NCBI GenBank assembly: GCA_019912425.1
Contig: JAIOIU010000032.1
Span: 1 to 42,657 of the forward strand
Direction of reading: 5' to 3'
Origin: Candidatus Methylomirabilis tolerans
GTDB lineage: Bacteria; Methylomirabilota; Methylomirabilia; Methylomirabilales; Methylomirabilaceae
Length of the DNA stretch: 42,657 bases
Position numbers and translations under genes: made by a program. The notes under the pieces are model-generated. The model saw only the letters and a program-made list of their open reading frames with translations. It had not been told where the DNA came from and did not search any database. Below are positions 16,401-22,466 of the stretch, piece after piece (the stretch's first letter is position 1; each line of letters opens with the position of its first letter).

Positions 16401-16473
16401 GTCATTGCGAGGAAGCGAACGCGACCGTGGCAATCTCACAGGTGTTAGCGTGCCTCGCTGTACTCGCAATGAC
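16401..16473. repeat. Intergenic inverted repeat (GTCATTGCGAG type)
   Basis: GTCATTGCGAG (16401-16411) and CTCGCAATGAC (16463-16473) are perfect 11-base inverted arms around a 51-base interior; a further partial copy GTCATTGCG sits at 16372-16380. This word is a widespread non-coding repeat in several environmental bacterial lineages and looks like a MITE or REP-type element. The rest of the spacer 16181-16625 shows no credible gene. Confidence 0.65.
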
Positions 16474-16625
16474 CGAGCAGGAGCGCCATTTGGGAGAAAC
16501 GTGGCAATAACGACCCACAATGTGGTAAAAAACGTAGTCATAACGAGGAGTCGTGTGGCGAAAAGGGCGATCATGTCGAATCAACACGATAATCAACATG
16601 GTAATAACGCGGATTGGAGGACACG

Positions 16626-16970
16626 ATGAGCCGCTATGTTCAATTCGATTTGCCCGATGGGAGCACGGTCGTGATCGAAAGTGATGAGCCGGACGGTGGT
16701 GTCGTCAAAGCCGGTTTAGGCGAGGTGGCCGAACGGGCGCGTGAGACCTTTGAGCAGGCGGTTGAGAATGCGCGCGATGCCGCACTCGTCATTGTGGACA
16801 AGGTGCGCGGCCTATACGAGGCCCCTGATGAGATAGAGGTCACCTTCGGGTTAAAGGCGTCGGGTGAATTGAACACGCTGGTGGTCGCAAAAACAGGCAT
16901 CGAGGCGAGTTACAGCGTGAGGTTGACCTGGAGGCAGGAGAGTCCTGAGATGGAGCAGCCTTCGCTTTGA
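16626..16970 (+). CDS. Trypco1 (trypsin-co-occurring domain 1, CU044_2847-type) protein
   Basis: 114 residues starting MSRYVQFDLPDGSTVVIESD. The pattern of an initial beta hairpin, a GGVVKAG turn, a long helix with ETFEQAVENARDAALVIVDKVR, and strands DEIEVTFGLKASGELNTLVV and GIEASYSVRLTWR matches the small Trypco1 domain, normally encoded with trypsin-like protease or effector domains in conflict-type systems. GGAGG at 16617-16621 precedes the ATG at 16626. No protease follows; instead a HEAT-like fragment overlaps its stop codon. Its function is unknown. The charge-rich tail EMEQPSL is probably not part of the domain. Confidence 0.7.
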   Translation: MSRYVQFDLPDGSTVVIESDEPDGGVVKAGLGEVAERARETFEQAVENARDAALVIVDKVRGLYEAPDEIEVTFGLKASGELNTLVVAKTGIEASYSVRLTWRQESPEMEQPSL

Positions 16971-17155
16971 AGGTGAGCGACGAGGCGGCGGACAACAGTG
17001 TGCGTGTGGAGGCTACTAGAACGCTGTGGAGGTTTGGCGATGCTCGCCTCCTGCCAGACCTGGAGCGCATCGCCGACCAGAATGTCGATGGTAGTGTTCG
17101 GCCAGCGGCGCGAAGGGCGGCGGAGCAGATTCGACAACGACTATCGGGTAAGTAA
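16967..17155 (+). pseudogene. HEAT-repeat fragment after Trypco1 gene
   Basis: The frame beginning with a TTG that overlaps the Trypco1 stop encodes about 62 residues, of which SVRVEATRTLWRFGDARLL and VRPAARRAAEQIRQRL resemble one and a half HEAT/PBS-lyase repeats, as at the C-terminus of larger scaffold proteins or bacterial M1 aminopeptidases. No start signal of its own and the small size suggest the tail of a larger gene whose body was deleted. The 304-base stretch 17156-17459 after it has short frames only and no convincing gene apart from the promoter below. Confidence 0.45.
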
Positions 17156-17391
17156 CGGCCTGGGATGAATGAGCTGCAGGCTCACCTCCACATTAATATT
17201 GCCTGCGACTCCGACGGCTGGCGCATTCATAGTTGGCGCAATCACATCCGGACCATCCTCGCCACGGTACTTTGTGAGGCTGATCCTGAAACGAGGACCG
17301 CTGCTGAGAACCTGGTTCACTACCTGGGTAGCCGTGGTTATTTCCAGTTCCGAGACCTATTGCGGAGTGCATTCCCCAGCCATTTCCGGGC

Positions 17392-17444
17392 TTGACGCAC
17401 ATTCCCGTCTCGTCTATCCTGCGATTGAACTAATTAATCAGTTC
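17392..17444 (+). promoter_or_regulatory. Promoter and candidate operator of the Phd/PIN toxin-antitoxin pair
   Basis: TTGACG (17392-17397) and TATCCT (17415-17420) with 17 bases between them form a promoter. Seven bases downstream lies the palindrome GAACT-N8-AGTTC (17427-17444), in the right place for the autorepression typical of Phd/YefM antitoxins. Confidence 0.5.
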
Positions 17445-17459
17445 TTTAGTTGAAGGGAG

Positions 17460-17771
17460 GTGGAATCCATCGGTACCAACGTGACAAAGCATACGACCAG
17501 GGTCGTCTCTGCCCTCACTGCGAGAACCCAGCTTGGTGCGATCATGCAACGCGCACGGGACAACCAGGAGCGGTTCATCGTGGACCGCCGAGGCGAGCCG
17601 CAGGTGGTGATCCTCTCGGTAGAGGACTACTTCCGGAATGTGGTGAAAGAGCCACAGAGTCTCGCGCGGCTCCAGGCAGAAGCAAGGCAACGAGGTCTCG
17701 ACAAGTTCCCGATGTCTGCGATCGATCGGGAGATCCGCCGCATCCGGAAGGTCAGGCAGCGTGGCGTCTGA
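17460..17771 (+). CDS. Phd/YefM-family antitoxin
   Basis: About 103 residues. The N-terminal TTRVVSALTARTQLGAIMQRARDNQERFIVDRRGEPQVVILSVEDYFR is the Phd/YefM DNA-binding fold; the C-terminal helix (ARLQAEARQRGLDKFPMSAIDREIRRIRK) would wrap the toxin. The start is unclear: there is no ATG. GTG at 17460 overlaps the ribosome site GGGAGG (17455-17460), GTG at 17481 is 20 bases from it, and the best-spaced codon is ATC at 17469. Upstream are a promoter and palindromic operator. It overlaps the PIN toxin gene by 11 bases, so antitoxin is translated first. Confidence 0.82.
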   Translation: MESIGTNVTKHTTRVVSALTARTQLGAIMQRARDNQERFIVDRRGEPQVVILSVEDYFRNVVKEPQSLARLQAEARQRGLDKFPMSAIDREIRRIRKVRQRGV

Positions 17772-18186
17772 ACTCCGGGCGGTCCTCGATACGAACGTTG
17801 TTGTTACGGCGGTACTCAACCCGGATGGTCTTCCCGCCGCAATTGTCTCTGCCGCGACCGCGCGGATCTTTAGGCTGTGCCTCTCCGATCCTATCCTCGA
17901 AGAATATGGAGAGGTACTCACGAGAGGTAAGTTCCAGTTTCCGCAGGACATCGTCGCCAGCCTGCTTGCCGATCTCAAAGCGACCTCCTTGAAGGTCAAG
18001 CCCACTGTGCCGCTCTCCCTCACCAAAGACCCCGCCGATAATAAATTCCTCGAATGTGCTATAGCTGCAAACGCTTCCTTTCTTGTTACCGGGAATAGTC
18101 GACACTTCCCCATACGGTGCAGAAACGTACAAGTGATTACGCCCCGCGTGTTCTTTGCCTTTCTCGTCGAGCAACTTGCCAGCTAG
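17761..18186 (+). CDS. PIN-domain toxin (putative toxin component, PIN family)
   Basis: 141 residues. Starts with GTG inside the antitoxin gene. PIN nuclease acidic residues: AVLDTNVVVTAVL (first Asp), DPILEEYGEVL (Glu), KDPADNKFLECA (Asp), and LVTGNSRHF, where many relatives have Asp but some have Asn, at the fourth position. Such toxins are Mg-dependent RNases cutting tRNA, rRNA or mRNA. Length and order agree with complete type II pairs, so it is probably intact. Followed by the remains of a decayed gene on the opposite strand. Confidence 0.85.
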   Translation: MASELRAVLDTNVVVTAVLNPDGLPAAIVSAATARIFRLCLSDPILEEYGEVLTRGKFQFPQDIVASLLADLKATSLKVKPTVPLSLTKDPADNKFLECAIAANASFLVTGNSRHFPIRCRNVQVITPRVFFAFLVEQLAS

Positions 18187-18455
18187 CCAATGAGAGTGAG
18201 CACGCCGACGGTTCTCAGCAAGGGACCGCTCTTTGTTGTCACACTCCACGGCAGAGGTTGGGTATCTGGCCGGACGGCGAGGTGGCTGGATCGCTCGATT
18301 CTCGCGATCAGCGCTTCGGCTCGCTCGCGGTCGACGCTCACGTCCCACGACAGAGCCGGGTCGAGGCTGGGGTCGTAGCGGTAGGTTTTCGGGGCCTTCT
18401 GCTTAAATTGCGACTGCAACTTTGCCTTCGTCGACCTTCACCCTTTTGGTGGCAT
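18183..18455 (-). pseudogene. Decayed gene 5' fragment, possibly of a DNA methylase/restriction protein
   Basis: An ATG at 18455 starts MPPKG, is interrupted by TGA at 18440-18438 in codon six, and continues in the same frame as RSTKAKLQSQFKQKAPKTYR and YDPSLDPALSWD for about 80 residues before losing sense near the toxin gene. The K-x-YRYDPSLxPxLxW pattern is reminiscent of N-termini of site-specific DNA methyltransferase/helicase proteins, but this is a weak memory-based match. Truncated and stop-containing, hence a remnant. Confidence 0.35.
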
Positions 18456-18575
18456 GTCCGCTCCCCCTGCTGTTTCAGTCAGTATGTGTATCCTAGGCAG
18501 GGTCTCCCAGTGTTGTGTTTGTTAAGCTTTCTTTTCCTGGAGGCGTCCGAATTAGACATTAGGATACTCCAGGCA

Positions 18576-18604
18576 TTGACATTTATGCGATCGTGCAATA
18601 GTAT
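18576..18604 (+). promoter_or_regulatory. Promoter of the fic gene
   Basis: TTGACA (18576-18581) and TAGTAT (18599-18604), 17 bases apart, about 75 bases before the fic ATG, in a locally AT-rich segment. The remaining spacer between 18456 and 18679 shows no gene. Confidence 0.5.
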
Positions 18605-18679
18605 GGACATCTCGATAGACACTACAATGAACATGCAGATCATAATTATCTAGCAAGTAAGGAATAGTTGTAGACAAAT

Positions 18680-19852
18680 ATGCGGACATATGAGAAGACA
18701 CATCCTTGGCTAACATTCTCGGTTGACTTTAGCCGCGCTCCAAGCCGTCTGTGGATCATGCTGGGAGAGTGCCAATCAACGTGCGAGCATATTGCCGGCG
18801 TTCCTTTGCGTCCGGATACGGCAAATAAATTATATCAATTGTATTTGGCCAAGGGCGTCCTTGCGACCACTGCTATTGAAGGAAACACACTCTCTGAAGA
18901 GGAGGTTCTGCGACATTTGCAAGGCACGCTCAAGCTTCCACCGTCGCGTGAATACCTCGCGCAGGAGATAGATAACATCGTGACCGGATGCAACCTTATC
19001 CTGTCAGATCTTAAGGCAGGGAGGGTCCTTACCTCTGGTATGGTCAAGAAGTTGAATCAGATCGTCTTGGACAAGCTCAGGCTAGATGAAGAGGTGATGC
19101 CAGGCGAGATACGAGGACACGCGGTCAGCGTTGGACGCTATCAAGCTCCGCCGGCCCAGGACTGCGAATATCTACTGGGTCGCCTCTGTGAGTGGCTCAA
19201 CAGTGAGGCCTTTAATCCAAAGCCGGAGATGGTGATCGTCTATGCGATTCTCAAGGCCGTGTTGGCACACCTCTATCTGGCATGGGTTCACCCATTCGGA
19301 GATGGAAATGGTCGAACCGCCCGGTTGGTTGAGTTTCAGATCCTGATCGCATCCGGCGTACCGGCCCCCGCTGCCCACCTTTTAAGTAATCACTACAATC
19401 AGACTCGAACCGAGTATTACCGTCAACTCGATCAAGCGAGCCGCTCCGGCGGCGACGCATTACCGTTTGTGCTCTATGCAACGCAAGGTCTGTTGGATGG
19501 GCTTCGGTCTCAGTTGCAGGACATCAGGGAACAGCAGTTAGATGTGGCGTGGCGCAATTACGTCCATGAGGCGTTCAGTGACAAGAAGAGTCCCAGCGAC
19601 GCACGACGTCGGCACCTCGTGCTGGACCTTTCGCGGAGTGCTGGACCACTTCCTTTCTCGGAGCTTTCTGAGGTTAGCCCGCGTATCGCGGCCGCGTATG
19701 CTCGCAAGACGGTTAAGACGCTGTCCCGCGACGTAAAGGCGTTGATCCGGATGGGACTCCTTGTGCAAGAGCCAGGCGGCCTTCGCGCATGCAGGGACCG
19801 CATTTTGGCATTCTTGCCACCAAAAACTGAAACTGATGCCGCGGGGAATTAG
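18680..19852 (+). CDS. fic: Fic-family protein (AMPylase/nucleotidyl transferase) with C-terminal winged helix
   Basis: 390 residues. The catalytic Fic loop HPFGDGNGRTAR starts at His204. An N-terminal autoinhibitory motif of the form (S/T)xxxE(G/N) is present as TTAIEG (T63 to G68; Glu67 would block ATP), making this a class II Fic protein. Residues about 300-385 look like a winged helix (PLPFSELSEVSPRIAAAYARK, KTLSRDVKALIRMGLLVQE), common in Fic-wHTH regulators. Such proteins transfer AMP to hydroxyl groups of targets, often topoisomerases or self. The start ATG at 18680 has only a distant AAGGA. It ends eight bases from the convergent His-rich gene. Target unknown. Confidence 0.88.
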   Translation: MRTYEKTHPWLTFSVDFSRAPSRLWIMLGECQSTCEHIAGVPLRPDTANKLYQLYLAKGVLATTAIEGNTLSEEEVLRHLQGTLKLPPSREYLAQEIDNIVTGCNLILSDLKAGRVLTSGMVKKLNQIVLDKLRLDEEVMPGEIRGHAVSVGRYQAPPAQDCEYLLGRLCEWLNSEAFNPKPEMVIVYAILKAVLAHLYLAWVHPFGDGNGRTARLVEFQILIASGVPAPAAHLLSNHYNQTRTEYYRQLDQASRSGGDALPFVLYATQGLLDGLRSQLQDIREQQLDVAWRNYVHEAFSDKKSPSDARRRHLVLDLSRSAGPLPFSELSEVSPRIAAAYARKTVKTLSRDVKALIRMGLLVQEPGGLRACRDRILAFLPPKTETDAAGN

Positions 19853-19859
19853 GGCGAAA

Positions 19860-20633
19860 TCAGGCCGCTTTCTTCCATTTGCCGTTCCTAAAGAATATGA
19901 GGCCGCCAATGAGGACCGACAGGCCGAACAACATACCGATCACCTGAAGCCCCACCTGAGACAAAAACGAAGAGCCGGCTGCCTGAGCGAGGCCAACCGT
20001 AAAGGGAATACTGAACGTAGGATCTACGGCGTGTATTTCCGCCTCTGTCGGGTCACCGCTGCCGTGGCTGTGCTTGACCAGGTCCCACTCGCCCGGGTCG
20101 GCGGCGGTATGGGACTTATGGGCAATCCCTGGCCCGACCTCTTCCAACTTCATAATGGCCTTATAATGACCGGCTGTGGGAATATCGGCAGTGACCCTGA
20201 TCGACCCATCACGGTACACTGTCGGCGGCAGAGAGACGATAGCATGGGAATGCGCGCCTTGGCCGTCTTCATGGCCTTTGCCACTGTCTTCGTCGGCCGC
20301 CACAATCTGAACGGAGATGGGCAGCTCTCGCATCTCCTCATTGAGCAGGTCAAAGGTGATCGCCATTTTGCCCGTTTTCGGAAGTCCTTCACAATACGAC
20401 TGGAATTCCCGCTTGAGCTTTTCGGATCCTACTTCCTGCAACATGCCGATCGCTGATTCGCCGTATTGTTGCTGGTAGGCCGAAAAATGCACCCTGTAAT
20501 GACCCTTCACCTGGACACACGCGTCCATTTTATCCATGCCGCCCATCCCCTCACCGCCGTGGGCGCGAGCCTGGGCCGTCCAGACAATAAGCAGAAGGGC
20601 TGCGCAGCATAGCGATATTAGGTGCTTCATCAT
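19860..20633 (-). CDS. His-rich secreted protein with C-terminal membrane anchor
   Basis: 257 residues, family not recognised. A signal peptide (MMKHLISLCCAALLLIVWTAQARA) is followed by HGGEGMGGMDKM, a periplasmic domain, and a C-terminal membrane helix (VGLQVIGMLFGLSVLIGGLIFF) with a basic tail GKWKKAA. Histidine clusters occur in the middle (GKGHEDGQGAHSHAIV) and at KHSHGSGD, flanking a strand-rich IRVTADIPTAGHYKAIMKLEEVG that resembles periplasmic copper/FixH-like domains. It may bind copper or another metal. AAGGAGGAATTG precedes the double ATG at 20633/20630; the upstream spacer to 20772 contains nothing else clear. Metal binding is inference from composition. Confidence 0.7.
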   Translation of the reverse strand: MMKHLISLCCAALLLIVWTAQARAHGGEGMGGMDKMDACVQVKGHYRVHFSAYQQQYGESAIGMLQEVGSEKLKREFQSYCEGLPKTGKMAITFDLLNEEMRELPISVQIVAADEDSGKGHEDGQGAHSHAIVSLPPTVYRDGSIRVTADIPTAGHYKAIMKLEEVGPGIAHKSHTAADPGEWDLVKHSHGSGDPTEAEIHAVDPTFSIPFTVGLAQAAGSSFLSQVGLQVIGMLFGLSVLIGGLIFFRNGKWKKAA

Positions 20634-20772
20634 TCAATTCCTCCTTCAGTTGCAACTACAACTAAGATTTCTATGTTGGATGATCCATTACCTGGTATTG
20701 TACACCAAAGAGATTACCGTGCAAACTCCTGCTTGCAATAAAGGTTTGTAGAATCATCTCATTCCCGATCGA

Positions 20773-21072
20773 TTACCGAGTGTCTGGCGTATCCCTGGTC
20801 CGGGTTGTTTCACGTTCCCGGAGTCGCTGTTCCAACTCAGCGATGTGTTGCGACTGCTCCCGCAATCGCATGCGCAGCCGGAAGGTTCCGGGGAGGCTCA
20901 GGAAGATCGCCATGATTGCCCCGAGGGCGGTCGAAATCAGGATCATGACCACCAGCGAACTCTGAAATTGCCACCAGATGAATTTTACGACTGCCTCGCC
21001 GGAGTTCTGAACGGAAAAAGTTGCGACGACTACTGCGAGAATCAGGAAGCCTATGAGGGAAAACTGATTCAT
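20773..21072 (-). CDS. lapA: LapA-domain (DUF1049) inner-membrane protein
   Basis: 99 residues. Two hydrophobic helices, FSLIGFLILAVVVATFSVQN and SLVVMILISTALGAIMAIFL, then a coiled C-terminus QSQHIAELEQRLRERE: the plan of LapA/YciS-type proteins that help balance lipopolysaccharide assembly. The frame extends six codons further to a TTG at 21090 overlapping the hemolysin-like stop, but GGAGG at 21083-21079 is correctly spaced for the ATG at 21072, so this start is chosen. It lies 14 bases after the CNNM/CBS gene and is surely co-transcribed. A role in LPS assembly is family knowledge. Confidence 0.75.
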   Translation of the reverse strand: MNQFSLIGFLILAVVVATFSVQNSGEAVVKFIWWQFQSSLVVMILISTALGAIMAIFLSLPGTFRLRMRLREQSQHIAELEQRLRERETTRTRDTPDTR

Positions 21073-21086
21073 GTTGCGCCTCCGGC

Positions 21087-22409
21087 TCAATGCGTTGCCG
21101 GCAGCTCCTCGACCTTGATTCGAGCGAGCCGTCGGCCGTCCATGTCCACGATCGTCAGCTTCTTGCCTTGATAGATGATAATGTCGCCGGCCTTGGGCAT
21201 TCGCTGAAGCTGGGTCAGCATAAAGCCCGCCAGGGTCTCGTAGGTCGGCGATTCAGGAAATGGCAGTCCGTGCTCGTCCCGCAGGTCCTTAATGCTCAGT
21301 GAGGCGTCGATGATGAGCGAGCCGTCCCTCAGCCGCTCGACGGGTTTTTCGGCGGCCTCGTATTCATCGTGGATCTCTCCGACGATCTCTTCGAGAAGGT
21401 CCTCCATGGTGACCAGGCCATCCACTCCCCCGTGCTCATCCACCACGATCGCCATCGAGAGCCGCCGCCGCTGCAGCTCTTTCAGGAGCTGGCTGACCTG
21501 CATCGTCTCCGGGACGAAGTAGGCGGGGTGCGTGATGGCCTTAAGGGAGACCTCGCGGTTTTCCAGTTGCAGCCGCAGCAGATCCTTGTAGTACAGGACG
21601 CCGCAGATGTCGTCGAGACTCTTGTGATAGACGGGATAGCGGGAGTAGCCCGTCTCCACCACGAGCTTGAGTGCCTCCGCCAGCGGGGTCTCCAGCTCAA
21701 TCGCCTCAATTTGGGGGCGAGGGATCATGACCTCCTTGACCGAGGTCTCCGTGAATTCGAAGACGCTGTGGATCAACTCCTGCTCTGTCTGGTCGAAGAT
21801 CCCTTTCTCCTTCCCTTCTTGAACCATGAGCTTGATCTCCGCCTCGCTGACAAACCCTGTCGGCCCCTGAGGGGCAGCGCCGAAGAGCGAGAGGATCAGG
21901 CGGCTTGAAGTGGTCAGTGGGCGACCGATCAACGAGAACCAACGGCCAAAGGCCTCGTGAGGTCCGGCGATCGCGAGGGCAACCTGTTCCGCATAGCGGA
22001 GGGCAAGCGATTTGGGGACCAGCTCTCCGAAGACGATCGTGAGATAGGTGATGACAACGACCACGATCCCAAGGGCGACCAACTCACCCGTTGCCCCCAG
22101 TCCTCCCCCTGGAAGGCGATCAAGCAAGGGGCGGATCACCCTCACTGCCAGCGCTCCGCCAATAGCGGAGGCCAGCGTACTGACAAGATTGATCCCGATC
22201 TGGATGGTAGCCAGAAATCGGTCGGGGTCATCCTTGAGTCGCTGAACCGTCGATGCCCGGCCATCTCCTGCTTCCACAAGCTCCTGTACCCGGCTTCGCC
22301 GGAGCGAGATGATCGCTATCTCGGAGCCCGCGAAGAAGCCGTTGATCAGAATCAGCATGAAGATGAACACCGTTTCCAGCACCAGTGTTCCACTGCCTAA
22401 GCCTTCCAT
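21087..22409 (-). CDS. CNNM-CBS-CorC/HlyC family membrane protein (hemolysin-like)
   Basis: 440 residues. Domains in order: CNNM transmembrane domain (about 5-195; [25 protein letters not shown] and [22 protein letters not shown]), a linker with [17 protein letters not shown], a pair of CBS domains (about 215-345; [38 protein letters not shown]), and the CorC_HlyC domain (about 360-435; [21 protein letters not shown]). Proteins of this kind are Mg2+ or Co2+ exporters or regulators; the hemolysin name is historical. Encoded with LapA; an unusual hairpin separates it from the GH57 gene. Confidence 0.88.
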   Translation of the reverse strand: MEGLGSGTLVLETVFIFMLILINGFFAGSEIAIISLRRSRVQELVEAGDGRASTVQRLKDDPDRFLATIQIGINLVSTLASAIGGALAVRVIRPLLDRLPGGGLGATGELVALGIVVVVITYLTIVFGELVPKSLALRYAEQVALAIAGPHEAFGRWFSLIGRPLTTSSRLILSLFGAAPQGPTGFVSEAEIKLMVQEGKEKGIFDQTEQELIHSVFEFTETSVKEVMIPRPQIEAIELETPLAEALKLVVETGYSRYPVYHKSLDDICGVLYYKDLLRLQLENREVSLKAITHPAYFVPETMQVSQLLKELQRRRLSMAIVVDEHGGVDGLVTMEDLLEEIVGEIHDEYEAAEKPVERLRDGSLIIDASLSIKDLRDEHGLPFPESPTYETLAGFMLTQLQRMPKAGDIIIYQGKKLTIVDMDGRRLARIKVEELPATH

Positions 22410-22426
22410 CAGATTACTCCTTTTTT

Positions 22427-22466
22427 AGCTTCGCACCTTGAACCTTGCACGTCGCACTGCGAAGCT
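22427..22466. repeat. Hairpin spacer containing a GTGCG repeat
   Basis: AGCTTCGC (22427-22434) and GCGAAGCT (22459-22466) are inverted arms at the end of the GH57 gene, overlapping its stop. On the minus strand the interior begins GTGCGACGTGCAAGG and ends in GCGAAG, a member of the degenerate family also seen at 13105-13133 and 37296-37324. The T run is on the wrong side for a minus-strand terminator. Confidence 0.45.

Noticed and set aside
17165-17395. 76-residue plus-strand frame between the HEAT fragment and the antitoxin
   Set aside because: No ribosome site, no recognisable fold and a competing open stretch on the minus strand; no convincing gene.
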